From WTFY01 sp965203725 (GTDB lineage: Bacteria > Pseudomonadota > Gammaproteobacteria > UBA4575), in NCBI GenBank assembly GCA_965203725.1, contig CBDBDH010000002.1:310001-374000 (forward strand): DNA of 64,000 nucleotides, in the 5' to 3' direction. Shown here piece after piece: positions 35,245 through 44,988 of this stretch (position 1 is its first letter; each line of letters begins with the position of its first letter). A model generated the notes under the pieces. That model made no database searches. It saw only the letters and a program-made list of their open reading frames with translations, and was not told where the DNA came from. The translations under genes were made by a program, and so were the position numbers.

Positions 35245-36522
35245 CTAGAACCCATTGGGGTCTTCGGGCGGTATATTTAACAGGATTCGAGCGGCGTCGA
35301 TCAACTCGTTTTTGCCCTCCTTGGCCGCCTGGTTCAGCGCTTCGCTGGGGTCGTGCATGAACTTGTTGCTCAGGGTATACGCCAGGTAGTCCAGGGTTTC
35401 CTCGACCGATTTCCCCTGCTCCAGCATTTTCCTGGCTTTCTCCAGCACGTCGTTGCGCTGTGACTCGGTCTTGTCGCGAAAGGCCCGTACCGTGTCGACC
35501 ACTCCCTGCCCGCGCTGTCGCAGGAAAAATTTCTCGACCTCCCTGGCAATGATTTCCTCGGCGGCCTTGGCGGCTTTCTGGCGGGACTGCAGGTTGTGCT
35601 GGATGACATCCTGAAGGTCGTCGACGGTGTACAGGTAAATGTCGGAAAGCCCGGCAACCTCGGGTTCGATGTCCCGGGGTACGGCAAGGTCCACCATGAA
35701 GATGGGCTTGTGCCTGCGTTTTTTCAGGGCGCGCTCAACCAGCCCCTTGCCAAGAATCGGCAGCGTGCTGGCCGTGGCCGTGATCACGATCTCGGACTCG
35801 GGCAGGACGTCGTTGACGAGGCTCAGGCCCACGCCTTGCCCGCCGACCCGGCCGGCGATGCTTTCCGCACGTTCGATACTGCGGTTGGCCACCACGATTT
35901 TGCGGATGCCGGCCGCTTTCAGGTGATCGGCGGCAAGCTCGATGGTCTCACCCGCGCCGATCAGCAGGGCAGCATGATGCTGCAGTTCCCCGAAAATCTT
36001 TTTCGACAGCGACACTGCCGCCGAGGCCACGGACACGGGGTTCGCGCCGATCTCCGTGCTCGTTCGCACTTCCTTGGCGACGCTGAAGGCGTGCTGGAAA
36101 AGCTGGTTGAGGTTGCGCCCCACCGTGCCTGCCTGCGAGGCGTCCTGATAGGCGGTTTTCAACTGCCCCAGTATCTGCGGTTCCCCGAGCACCATCGAGT
36201 CCAGCCCGCAGGCGACGCGAAAGATGTGGTGCACCGTGGAACGGTCCTGGTAGTCATACAGGTACGGCGCCGTGTGCTCGGACCTCAGGTTGTGGAAGGT
36301 GTTCAGCCAGTTCATGATGCCCTTTTTGCCTTCCTGCATCTGCGTCACCTCGCAGTACAGCTCGGTCCGGTTGCAGGTCGAGATGATCAGGGCCTCCCTG
36401 ACCTGGGGAACCTCGATCAGTTTTCGCAGCGCCGCGCGCAGGTTCTGCTCGCTGATGGCCACCAGCTCGCGCACCTGGACCGGAGCGGTCGTGTGGTTAA
36501 TGCCGAGCGTGAGTAAGGACAT
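35245..36522 (-). CDS. hemA: Glutamyl-tRNA reductase
   Basis: 425 residues. The catalytic Cys50 lies in ISTCNRTELYCE. The NADPH domain holds LIGAGETIELAADHL, and the C-terminal dimerisation helices end PPEDPNGF. It makes glutamate-1-semialdehyde, the first committed step of tetrapyrrole synthesis. It is divergent from the TPR lipoprotein gene. Confidence 0.97.
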   Translation of the reverse strand: MSLLTLGINHTTAPVQVRELVAISEQNLRAALRKLIEVPQVREALIISTCNRTELYCEVTQMQEGKKGIMNWLNTFHNLRSEHTAPYLYDYQDRSTVHHIFRVACGLDSMVLGEPQILGQLKTAYQDASQAGTVGRNLNQLFQHAFSVAKEVRTSTEIGANPVSVASAAVSLSKKIFGELQHHAALLIGAGETIELAADHLKAAGIRKIVVANRSIERAESIAGRVGGQGVGLSLVNDVLPESEIVITATASTLPILGKGLVERALKKRRHKPIFMVDLAVPRDIEPEVAGLSDIYLYTVDDLQDVIQHNLQSRQKAAKAAEEIIAREVEKFFLRQRGQGVVDTVRAFRDKTESQRNDVLEKARKMLEQGKSVEETLDYLAYTLSNKFMHDPSEALNQAAKEGKNELIDAARILLNIPPEDPNGF

Positions 36523-36689
36523 GGGAACAGGAAACGTTCACTGCAGATCGGGGTCGTACAGATTGGGATATGGGCATGACATGGTCGGTCCTAGTCACTG
36601 TCGATTCTGCCAAATTGCATGTGTAATGCACAGTTAACTGAAGTAATATTTGTCATAGTCTAACCGAGCTATTACCTCCACACAGTATT

Positions 36690-38445
36690 TTGGCAATCAA
36701 GTTCACTATCCTGCGGGTATCTGGATGGCCAATACTGCTTCTGGCCGTGCTCGGGCTGTCCGGTTGTACCACCCCGCCGGTCGAAACGTCCGAAGCCGAA
36801 CAGCCACCGGCTCCTGATCCGTCACTTGCGATCAGCCAGGCGTCTGCCTCCGAGTACAGCGCCCACTCAGACCTGCTGTATGAAATCCTCCTGGGCGAGC
36901 TGTCCGGCCAGTTCAATGACGTCGACCAGGCGCTGGAGCATTACGTGACCGCCACCGAGCTCAGCGATGACCCGCAGCTGGCCGAGCGCACGACACGGAT
37001 TGCCATGGTGGCGAAGAACTGGGAGGTGGGTCTGCGCGCGGCGCGGCGCTGGTCGGAGGTGGCAGGCGACGACCCGAAGCTGCCCCAGATTCTCGGTATG
37101 CTGGAGCTGCGAAACGGCAATGTGGACCCGGCGGTGGTGCAGTTCGAAAAGATCATGCAGGCTTCCGGGGACAGCCGGCAAAAGGGCTTTGGCATCATCG
37201 GCGCCATACTGACCCGGGAACCGGATTCCGAAGCGGCCATGCGACTGCTCGAGAAGCTGGTCGACGCGCATTTTGAAAACCCCTACGGGCATCTCACGCT
37301 TGCCGGCTTTGCCCTGCAGTCCGGGGATTACCTGCAGGCACTGGATGAAAGCGAGTTGGCCATCGGATTCGGGCCGGACCTGACCGAGGCGCGTATCCTG
37401 CGGGTCCAGGCCTTGCTGGGGCTTGAGGAGACCGAGGATGCCCTTGCGGACATGAAGATTCTGGCCGGGGAGGCCCCGCAAAACCGTGAGCTGCGCATGT
37501 CGTACGCGCGCATGCTGCTGACCGCAAAGCGCTACGAGGAGGCTGAAGCGGAGTTCGGAGCCCTGCATGCAGAAAGTCCCGGCGACAGCGAATTGATCTA
37601 TACCCTCGGACTGCTGCATTTGCAGCAGGAACGGTATGAAGCCGCCCGGGAGGACTTCACCCGCCTGGTCGAGGAGGGTCAGCGCAAGGATGAAGGGTAC
37701 TACTACCTGGGACGGATCGCCGAGGAGGAAAAGGACTTCCAGACAGCCATCGCCGAATTCGAAAAAGTGGAGAAGAAGCAGTACTACCTGGATGCCAGGG
37801 CCCGGGTCGCTTCCATTCATGCGCAACTCGAAGGCCCTGGAGCGCGCGCAGCAGTACCTGGCCGAACTTCGCGATCGCCAGGACTCGACGGAGGACGTGG
37901 TGCAGGTGTACCTGGTCGAGGGACAGCTGCTGCACGAGCACGAGCTGTATGTGGCGGCCATCGACCTGTACAGCGAAGGATTGCAGAAATTCCCGGGCCA
38001 CCGGGAACTGCTGTACGCGCGGGCCCTGATGGCGGAAGAAATTGACCGCATCGATCTGCTGGAATCCGATCTCAGGGCCATCCTGGCCGAGGACCCCGAC
38101 AATGCCTCGGCGCTGAATGCGCTGGGCTACACCCTGGCCGATCGCAACTTCCGCATCGGTGAGGCCCTGGAATACATCCAGCGCGCCCTCGAGATCCGCC
38201 CGGATGATCCTGCGGTCATCGACAGCATGGGCTGGGTGCAGTTTCGTCTCGGCAACTACGAGCAGGCGGAGCAGTACCTGCGAAAGGCCTACCGGCTGCT
38301 CAGGGATGCTGAAATCGGCGGACATCTCGTCGAGCTGTTCTGGGCGCAGGGAGACCAGCAGGGGGCACGAAAAATGATGCAGGAAGTGCTGGAGCACTTT
38401 CCCGATGAGGAATACCTGCTGGAACTGCAAAGAAAATTCCAGTAG
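36690..38445 (+). pseudogene. TPR lipoprotein, frameshifted as read
   Basis: The first frame (TTG at 36690) gives a lipoprotein signal LLAVLGLSGCTTPP with lipobox LSGC, then TPR units up to about 37829. The frame then shifts by +1: skipping the G at 37830 restores HAQLKALERAQQYLAEL, and the second frame continues with TPR units to 38445. The whole would be about 584 residues. Outer-membrane TPR lipoproteins next to lolB are common in gammaproteobacteria. Either a real frameshift or a one-base sequence error. Start codon uncertain. Confidence 0.8.
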
Positions 38446-38449
38446 CACG

Positions 38450-39063
38450 GTGCATGGTCCAGTGTGCCGATCCTGTGTTTTATGCGCGATCCTGCTGGTA
38501 CTGGCCGCGTGTGCGAGCGTTCGCGAACCGCCGGCCCCGTCCCTTTCGGATGCCGCCCGCCAGCAGGCATGGGAGACCCACCTGGCGCATCTTGCAACGA
38601 TGCCCACCTGGGGCCTGAAGGGCCGGGTGGCCGGAAATCGGACAGTGAAGGGTTCCAGGCGGGCGTGCACTGGGAACAGCATCCGCAGTCGTTCAGCATC
38701 GATTTGCACGGTCCATTGGGAGGCAAGACGGCGGCCATCTCCGGGCGGGCGGGGAAGGTCGAGGTACAGACCTCCGGGGGTGAACATTACCTTGCCGAAG
38801 AACCGGAAACCCTGTTGCAGGATCTGTTCGGTTACGCCTTGCCCGTGACCGGCTTGCGGTACTGGGTGCGCGGCATCCCGAGCCCAGGCCAGCAAGTCCT
38901 GTCGCTGGAACTCGATGCCCGGGGCCGTCTGAAGCATCTCAGCCAGGCCGGGTGGAGCATAGACTATAATCGCTACCACGAGGGGTCCCCCGCATTGCCT
39001 GCGCTGATTGAAATATCCGGCACCCGCCTGGATGCAAAAATCATTGTGGACCAATGGTTCTGA
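38450..39063 (+). pseudogene. lolB: Outer-membrane lipoprotein LolB, frameshifted as read
   Basis: The signal CAILLVLAACASVREPP (lipobox LAAC) and TWGLKGRVAGN are in one frame from GTG 38450 (or 38462). After about 38636 the LolB body continues in the -1 frame: SEGFQAGVHWEQHPQSFSID, LHGPLGGKTAAISG and GLRYWVRGIPSPG. This alignment follows LolB, which anchors lipoproteins in the outer membrane. LolB is essential in E. coli, so an intact gene is expected and a sequence error is likely. It lies directly upstream of ispE in the classical lolB-ispE-prs order. Confidence 0.85.
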
Positions 39064-39099
39064 ACCGGACGGGGACCGCTACGGATTGAAGGATCGACA

Positions 39100-39969
39100 T
39101 TGAACGCCCATACACAGGATGACCGCCCCGGCGGGACATGGCCGGCTCCGGCCAAGCTGAACCTGTTCCTGCATATCGTGGGCCGCCGCGACGACGGCTA
39201 TCACCTGCTGCAAACGGCCATCCAGTTCATCGACGTCTGCGATGAGCTGGATTTCGACATCAATGAGGATGGCGCGATCCGGTGCAGCGGCGCCGATGAC
39301 GGCCGGCCCCGTGACGATGACCTGACCGTGCGCGCGGCAAAACTTCTGCAACGCGAATGCAACACGCCGCAGGGAGTGGATATCCGGCTCAGGAAGGTCA
39401 TCCCGGCCGGTGCGGGATTCGGCGGCGGCAGCTCCGATGCGGCCACGGTACTGCTGGCGCTCAACCGTCTCTGGGATTGCGGCCTGCAGGTCAGGGAGCT
39501 GGAGGCCATCGCGGTGCGACTGGGGGCCGATGTGCCGGTGTTTGTCCGTGGGCAGGCCTGCTGGGTGGAAGGCATCGGTGAGCGTCTGCAGGCGATGGAT
39601 TTCCCCGAACCCTGGTACGTTGCCCTGTTTCCGCATGTACACCTCGACACGCGGGAAATGTTCGCCAGCCGGGACCTGGTACGGGACTGCGCACCGATCC
39701 CGGCGAGCGGCTTTCGGCTCGCGCAAACGCAAAACGTGTTCGAGCCGATCGCCCGGGCGCATGTTGACGTGGAGCGTGCGTGGCGGTGGCTGAGCCGGTA
39801 TTCGCGTGTGCGGCTGACGGGCTCGGGAAGCGGCCTGTTTGCATCTTGCGAGTCCCGGCAGCAGGCGCAGGCCATTGCCGCGGATTGCCCGGCGGAGTTT
39901 GCGGCTTTCGTGGCGAAGGGGATGAATCGTTCACCCGTGTATTCGCTATGCGGGTATAATCGAGTATAG
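39100..39969 (+). CDS. ispE: 4-diphosphocytidyl-2-C-methyl-D-erythritol kinase
   Basis: 289 residues from a TTG with AAGGA seven bases upstream. GHMP-kinase motif: IPAGAGFGGGSSDAATVLL; substrate-binding APAKLNLFLHIVGRR near the start. It phosphorylates CDP-ME in the MEP isoprenoid pathway. The C-terminal motif 3 reads RLTGSGSGLFA. Confidence 0.96.
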   Translation: MNAHTQDDRPGGTWPAPAKLNLFLHIVGRRDDGYHLLQTAIQFIDVCDELDFDINEDGAIRCSGADDGRPRDDDLTVRAAKLLQRECNTPQGVDIRLRKVIPAGAGFGGGSSDAATVLLALNRLWDCGLQVRELEAIAVRLGADVPVFVRGQACWVEGIGERLQAMDFPEPWYVALFPHVHLDTREMFASRDLVRDCAPIPASGFRLAQTQNVFEPIARAHVDVERAWRWLSRYSRVRLTGSGSGLFASCESRQQAQAIAADCPAEFAAFVAKGMNRSPVYSLCGYNRV

Positions 39970-39986
39970 TTCAGCACCTGAGATTT

Positions 39987-40061
39987 TGGGCCGTCGCCAA
40001 GTGGTAAGGCACCGGGTTTTGATCCCGGCATTCGCAGGTTCGAATCCTGCCGGCCCAGCCA
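39987..40061 (+). tRNA. tRNA-Gln (UUG), CCA encoded
   Basis: Acceptor TGGGCCG pairs with CGGCCCA. The anticodon stem CCGGG/CCCGG encloses TTTTGAT with anticodon TTG (40019-40021). The T-arm is GCAGG-TTCGAAT-CCTGC. Discriminator G, then CCA at 40059-40061. It lies between ispE and prs, a conserved place for tRNA-Gln. Confidence 0.97.
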
Positions 40062-40097
40062 AGGTACCTATTTGCACAAGCAAGGCGCTACACCAAC

Positions 40098-41072
40098 ATG
40101 ATTCGTGAACGAGAACTGCCGGTCGACAACAGCCTGATGGTATTTTCCGGTAACGCGCACCCGACGCTCTCGCAGAATATCGTCGACTACCTGAACATTC
40201 CCCTGGGGAAGGCACTGATCAGCCGCTTCAGCGACGGAGAAGTGCAGGTGGAGATCCAGGAGAACGTGCGCGGCAAGGATGTCTTCATTGTCCAGCCGAC
40301 CAGCATGCCGACCAATGACCACATCATGGAACTGCTGATCATCGTCGACGCCCTGAGGCGCGCCTCGGCAGAACGGATCACCACGGTGATTCCCTATTTC
40401 GGCTACTCGCGCCAGGACCGCCGGGTGCGTTCGATACGGGTTCCCATATCGGCCAAGGTCGTGGCCAACCTGCTCTCCAGCGTAGGCGCCAACCGGGTCC
40501 TCACCGTTGACCTGCATGCCGACCAGATCCAGGGCTTTTTCGATATTCCCGTGGACAACGTGTATGCCTCGCCGGTGCTGCTTGGAGATATCTACAAGCG
40601 CAAGCACCCCAACCTGATCGTCGTCTCACCGGACGTCGGCGGCGTGGTGCGTGCCCGTGCCCTGGCCAAGCGCCTCGATGATGCCGACCTGGCCATTATC
40701 GACAAGCGCCGTCCCCGCGCCAACCAGACCAAGGTCATGCACATCATCGGAGAGGTGCAAGGCAAGGATTGTTTTATCATTGACGATCTGGTAGATACTG
40801 CGGGCACCTTGTGTCAGGCAGCCATCGCCCTGAAAGAGCATGGTGCGACCACGGTCCGGGCGTACGCCACCCATCCGGTACTTTCCGGCAAGGCCATCGA
40901 AAACATCGAGAACTCTGAACTGGATGAGTTGGTGGTAACTGATACAATCGCCCTGCGCGAGGATGCCCGGGCCTGTACCCGGATACGCCAGCTGGAGGTT
41001 TCGGCACTGATTGCCGAGTCCATGCGCAGGATCAACCAGGAAGAATCAGTCAGCACCCTTTACATGGATTAA
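40098..41072 (+). CDS. prs: Ribose-phosphate pyrophosphokinase
   Basis: 324 residues. PRPP synthetase motifs: LISRFSDGEVQVEIQENVRG, YFGYSRQDRR, VDLHADQIQGFF and the PRPP-binding loop FIIDDLVDTAGT. It makes PRPP from ribose-5-phosphate and ATP. Confidence 0.98.
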   Translation: MIRERELPVDNSLMVFSGNAHPTLSQNIVDYLNIPLGKALISRFSDGEVQVEIQENVRGKDVFIVQPTSMPTNDHIMELLIIVDALRRASAERITTVIPYFGYSRQDRRVRSIRVPISAKVVANLLSSVGANRVLTVDLHADQIQGFFDIPVDNVYASPVLLGDIYKRKHPNLIVVSPDVGGVVRARALAKRLDDADLAIIDKRRPRANQTKVMHIIGEVQGKDCFIIDDLVDTAGTLCQAAIALKEHGATTVRAYATHPVLSGKAIENIENSELDELVVTDTIALREDARACTRIRQLEVSALIAESMRRINQEESVSTLYMD

Positions 41073-41120
41073 CGGGGACGGCAGCCGGGCACGGCGCCTC
41101 TGAAACAGTCGGAGAAAAGC

Positions 41121-41807
41121 ATGAGTATCGATTTCAAGTTAACCGCCCACGCCCGCGAGGAGCGCGGGAAAAATGCCAGCAGGCGAATGCGCGCGGCCGG
41201 CCAGGTTCCGGGCGTGATCTATGGAGGCGGCGAGCCCCCCGAGGCGGTGACGTTCGAGCATGACAGCCTGATGCACAACCTGGAAAACGAGGCGTTCTAT
41301 TCCCATATCCTGACCGTGGATGTGGGGGGCACTTCCCAGAAGGCGATCTTGCGCGAGCTGCAACGCCATCCGCACAAGCCGACCGTGCTGCACCTGGACT
41401 TGCTGCGCGTGCGTGAAGATACGCGCATCAATGTGCATGTTCCGATTCATTTCATCAATGAAGACACCTGTGATGGGGTCAAGCTGGACGGCGGGGTCAT
41501 CAGCCACAACATGGTCGAGCTGGAAGTTTCCTGCTTACCAAAAGATTTGCCGGAATTTATTGAAGTCGACGTTCAGGATCTCAAGCTGAACGACTCAATC
41601 CATCTCAGTGGCGTGCAAGTGCCCGAGGGAGTCACCATCGTAGAACTGGCCCACGGTGAAGGGCATGACCATACCGTGGTATCCATCCATGCCAAGCGGG
41701 CAGAAGAAAAGCTCGAGGAAGTGGAGGAAGAAGAAGAAGAGGTGGAAACTGACGACCAGGATCAGGCTGAAGATGAGGATGATTCTGCACAAGACGATGC
41801 CTCATGA
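41121..41807 (+). CDS. rplY: 50S ribosomal protein bL25 (Ctc form)
   Basis: 228 residues, the long two-domain form with an N-terminal L25 domain (REERGKNASRRMRAAGQVPG, VIYGG) and a C-terminal TL5-like domain. It ends in a strongly acidic tail (LEEVEEEEEEVETDDQDQ and beyond). It binds 5S rRNA. It lies between prs and pth, as usual. Confidence 0.97.
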   Translation: MSIDFKLTAHAREERGKNASRRMRAAGQVPGVIYGGGEPPEAVTFEHDSLMHNLENEAFYSHILTVDVGGTSQKAILRELQRHPHKPTVLHLDLLRVREDTRINVHVPIHFINEDTCDGVKLDGGVISHNMVELEVSCLPKDLPEFIEVDVQDLKLNDSIHLSGVQVPEGVTIVELAHGEGHDHTVVSIHAKRAEEKLEEVEEEEEEVETDDQDQAEDEDDSAQDDAS

Positions 41808-41820
41808 TCTCTAGTCCGCC

Positions 41821-42417
41821 GTGCCCGCCCAACCCCGTATACGGCTGATAGCCGGTTTAGGCAATCCCGAAGAGAAACATGTACAGACCCGGCACAATGC
41901 CGGGTTTTGGTTTGCGGACGCAGTGGCCACGCAACGGGGCGCGGCATTCCGTTACCAGGAACGATTCCAGGGCGAGGTTGCGCATTTCAGTTTTGAGGAC
42001 GAGAAGGTCTGGCTGCTCAAGCCGCAGACGTACATGAACCGCAGCGGACAGTCGCTGCATGCGTTTGCGCAGTTCTACAAGATCCCCGTGCAGCAGTTGC
42101 TGGTCGCCCACGACGAGATCGATTTGCCCGGTGGCACAGTAAGGATCAAGCATGCGGGCGGGCATGGTGGGCATAATGGCCTGCGAAGCACCTTCGAGCA
42201 TCTTGGGCCGGACTTTCTGCGCCTGCGCCTCGGGGTCGGGCATCCGGGCCACAAGGATGACGTCACGGACCATGTGCTGAAAAAGCCGGGTGCCGAGGAG
42301 CGCCGGGAGATCGACTCTGCGATCGACCGGGCTCTGGATGCACTGGATGAGGTCCTCAGGGGGGATGTCGAAGCCGCGATGAGACAACTGCATACCCGGG
42401 CTTCGCATGGGGTTTAG
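41821..42417 (+). CDS. pth: Peptidyl-tRNA hydrolase
   Basis: 198 residues from GTG 41821. Motifs: IAGLGNPEEKHVQTRHNAGF with catalytic His in TRHNAGF, and LVAHDEIDLPGGTVRIK and GGHGGHNGLRS. It frees tRNA from prematurely released peptidyl-tRNA. It overlaps ychF by 11 bp. Confidence 0.97.
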   Translation: MPAQPRIRLIAGLGNPEEKHVQTRHNAGFWFADAVATQRGAAFRYQERFQGEVAHFSFEDEKVWLLKPQTYMNRSGQSLHAFAQFYKIPVQQLLVAHDEIDLPGGTVRIKHAGGHGGHNGLRSTFEHLGPDFLRLRLGVGHPGHKDDVTDHVLKKPGAEERREIDSAIDRALDALDEVLRGDVEAAMRQLHTRASHGV

Positions 42418-43498
42418 GTGTGGCATCGTCGGCTTGCCCAATGTCGGCAAGTCCACCCTGTTCAATGCACTTACCGCGGCCCGTATTGCGGCCGAGAACT
42501 ACCCGTTTTGCACCATCGACCCGAATGTCGGCGTGGTCGCCGTACCCGACCCGAGGCTGGCCACGCTCGCACGGATTGCGAAGCCTGAAAAAATCATCCC
42601 GACGACGATCGAGTTCGTGGACATTGCCGGTCTGGTGGCCGGCGCCTCGAAAGGAGAGGGGCTGGGAAACCAATTCCTCGGGCACATCCGCGAAACGGAC
42701 GCGATCGCCCACGTGATCCGCTGCTTCGACGATGAGAATGTCATTCATGTGGACGACAAGGTTGATCCGCTTTCGGACCTTGAAACGATTTCAACCGAAC
42801 TGATCCTGGCGGACCTGGAAACGGTGCACAAGGCCATCGGCAAGACCGAACGCGTGGCCAAGTCGGGAGACAAGGAAGCGCTTGCGCGACTGGGGCTGTA
42901 CGAACGCCTGCAAAGGCACCTGGAGGAAGAACGCCCGGCACACGGGTTTGAAGTGGAGGACGAGCACCTGCCTCATTTCAGGACCCTGCACCTGCTCACC
43001 GGCAAGCCTGCATTCCATATCGCCAATGTCGCAGAAGACGGATTCGAGGGAAATCCGCATCTGGACCGGTTGCAGGAATTCGCGAACCAGCAGTCGGTGC
43101 CGGTCATTGCGGTGTGTGCGAAAATCGAAGCCGAACTGGCGCAACTGGAGGAGGATGACCGGCGGGCCTACCTGGATGAACTCAAGCTGGAGGAGCCCGG
43201 CTTGAGCCGGGTGATTCGCACCGGCTACGAATTGCTGGAACTGCAGACTTTTTTCACGGCCGGTCCCAAGGAGGTCCGGGCCTGGACGGTGCAGCAGGGT
43301 GCGACGGCTCCGCAGGCAGCCGGGAAAATCCATACGGATTTTGAAAGGGGCTTCATCCGGGCAGAAGTCATCAGCTACCAGGACTACGTGGATGCCGACG
43401 GTGAATCAGGCGCGAAAGAGCAGGGCCGGTGGCGGCTCGAAGGAAAACATTACCGGGTCCAGGAAGGCGACGTCGTGCATTTCCGTTTCAATGTCTAG
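42407..43498 (+). CDS. ychF: Redox-regulated ATPase YchF (OLA1 family)
   Basis: 363 residues. Walker A is GLPNVGKSTLFNAL; the G3 region reads EFVDIAGLVAGASKGEGLG; a coiled coil and a C-terminal TGS domain (EVRAWTVQQGATAPQAAG) follow. YchF binds ATP and associates with ribosomes. It partly overlaps the pth 3' end. Confidence 0.97.
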   Translation: MGFRCGIVGLPNVGKSTLFNALTAARIAAENYPFCTIDPNVGVVAVPDPRLATLARIAKPEKIIPTTIEFVDIAGLVAGASKGEGLGNQFLGHIRETDAIAHVIRCFDDENVIHVDDKVDPLSDLETISTELILADLETVHKAIGKTERVAKSGDKEALARLGLYERLQRHLEEERPAHGFEVEDEHLPHFRTLHLLTGKPAFHIANVAEDGFEGNPHLDRLQEFANQQSVPVIAVCAKIEAELAQLEEDDRRAYLDELKLEEPGLSRVIRTGYELLELQTFFTAGPKEVRAWTVQQGATAPQAAGKIHTDFERGFIRAEVISYQDYVDADGESGAKEQGRWRLEGKHYRVQEGDVVHFRFNV

Positions 43499-43553
43499 GG
43501 TTGTTGACATCTCCCCGGGCCTTTCTGTACGGTTCACGGGTTTTCCCGAACGT

Positions 43554-43630
43554 GGCTATGTAGCTCAGCTGGTTAGAGCACAGCATTCATAATGCTGGGG
43601 TCGTTGGTTCAAGTCCAACCATAGCCACCA
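43554..43630 (+). tRNA. tRNA-Met (CAU), CCA encoded
   Basis: Acceptor GGCTATG pairs with CATAGCC. The anticodon stem CAGCA/TGCTG encloses TTCATAA with CAT at 43588-43590. The T-arm is GTTGG-TTCAAGT-CCAAC. Base 1 is paired and the anticodon stem lacks the GGG/CCC run, so it is an elongator type. It is followed by an integrase remnant, so it is a likely attachment site. Confidence 0.95.
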
Positions 43631-43752
43631 TGTCAATTTCTACAATATTCAAAGCTGTTCTAACAAATCTTTTTTATCTGTATAATCAGTATCTTATCTG
43701 AAATTATCGTTCATTAAGGCGTTATAAAGCTCATTGACATTCAAAGCAAAAC

Positions 43753-43789
43753 AGGGGCAACTGTTCACTTGTAAAAAAGAGTTGCCCCT
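43753..43789. repeat. Perfect 10-bp inverted repeat before the integrase remnant
   Basis: Arms AGGGGCAACT (43753-43762) and AGTTGCCCCT (43780-43789) with a 17-nt loop. The second arm ends directly before the ATG of the integrase remnant, so it could hide or regulate that start or be an excisionase/integrase site. Confidence 0.6.
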
Positions 43790-43964
43790 ATGGCTTTATC
43801 AAATGCTGCCATTCGCAACGCCAAGCCTGACGACAAAAACCCACTTTGCCTTTGTGACCGAACCCAAGCAAGTAGCTGAGGTGTTGTGGGCCTTGTTGGA
43901 CGGGTATGAAGGTACGCTGACCGTGCGTTGTGCCTTACGTTTTGCACAATGCAATCTTTGCTAG
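43790..43964 (+). pseudogene. Remnant of a P4-type tyrosine integrase
   Basis: The ATG at 43790 begins MALSNAAIRNAKPDDKN, the familiar N-terminus of P4-like integrases. After a frame break the sequence reads THFAFVTEPKQVAEVLWALL and DGYEGTLTVRCALRFA, matching the mid region of such enzymes (HFAxITdPKxVgeLLRAIDGY). The DNA-binding domain between these parts and the catalytic C-terminal domain are missing. It directly follows tRNA-Met, the usual integration site of such elements. Confidence 0.7.
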
Positions 43965-44034
43965 GCACGGATTGCAATAATGAGCCCTGTACCTCCATGA
44001 GGAAGTCTCCAACATAATCAGAAAAGGAATGGGC

Positions 44035-44988
44035 ATGAAAATATCTTTACTTGCCACAATGTGTGCAGTGATCAGTACATTGAGCCTGACAGCACCGGTA
44101 CAGGCGAAAGGTCGGTATGTCAGCACCGAACTAGGCATGAACTTCGGTTCGTCAATGGATCTGATTGGATTCAGCAGCGACCGACCCACGGTATGTGACG
44201 GATACATCAATCCGAGGTATGCCACCGTCACGCAAAGCCCGGGATACGAGGAATACAACTGTACCGGCCCGAATCGCGGGGATGGCTGGGATAATCGTTT
44301 TGGATCCGATGAGGGCATTCTGTTCGGCACGGCCATCGGCTATCGTGTGCCGGGCTCGCGCCTACGTCTGGAGCTGGAATACTTCTACCGTGATACCGGG
44401 TATGACGAGATCTCCGATGTAAACGTCGTCACTGAGCAAAGTGGCAACAAGCTTGACCAGGAACTCGTGGTCGCAACGGACGGAGTGGGGAGCGTGACTT
44501 CACACAACCTGTTCACTAACCTGTATGCCGACTTTGCCAACGAAAGCAAATTTACGCCTTACCTTGGTGTAGGTGTCGGCCTTGGAGTGACGGAGGTGGA
44601 TTACAGTTTTGTGTGGGCGAGAAACCCCGATGCAGCCCGGATTGAAACTGGGGCAGGCCTGCCCAACGTGGATGAGATACGAATGAATTTAGCCGGCACG
44701 GTAAGTACGGCGGAGCAGCAACTGAAGGATACCCTGTACGGATATCAGTTCATTGCCGGTGTGGATTACGCGCTGAGTGAGTCGTTGACGGTGGGCATCA
44801 AGGGGCGCTGGGTTCATTTTGATGCCTTGCGCGACCGGGGCGCGGCGGATCTGTTGCGCAGCCACCCTCCCTATCTTCGCACCCCGGATCAGGCAAGCGG
44901 TGCGGATCGGGAGTATGTAGAGGGGAAGGTCAGGTTTGACGGTATTGAGATGTTTGCCGCCAGTGTGAATCTCAAGTATGCATTCTAA
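44035..44988 (+). CDS. Outer-membrane beta-barrel protein
   Basis: 317 residues from the ATG at 44035; the ATG two codons earlier sits too close to the AAGGA site. Signal peptide MKISLLATMCAVISTLSL, cleavage near VQA-KG. The mature protein has alternating strands, aromatic girdles and ends in KYAF, as expected for a barrel substrate of BAM. Segments LRLELEYFYRDTGYDE and TPYLGVGVGLGVTEVDYSF resemble the OmpA-like or Msp2/P44-type surface-antigen families. Ligand or role unknown. Confidence 0.75.
   Translation: MKISLLATMCAVISTLSLTAPVQAKGRYVSTELGMNFGSSMDLIGFSSDRPTVCDGYINPRYATVTQSPGYEEYNCTGPNRGDGWDNRFGSDEGILFGTAIGYRVPGSRLRLELEYFYRDTGYDEISDVNVVTEQSGNKLDQELVVATDGVGSVTSHNLFTNLYADFANESKFTPYLGVGVGLGVTEVDYSFVWARNPDAARIETGAGLPNVDEIRMNLAGTVSTAEQQLKDTLYGYQFIAGVDYALSESLTVGIKGRWVHFDALRDRGAADLLRSHPPYLRTPDQASGADREYVEGKVRFDGIEMFAASVNLKYAF

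Noticed and set aside
36867..38102. A 411-codon minus-strand frame over the TPR gene
   Set aside because: Shadow of the TPR lipoprotein reading frames; no family motif or start signal.
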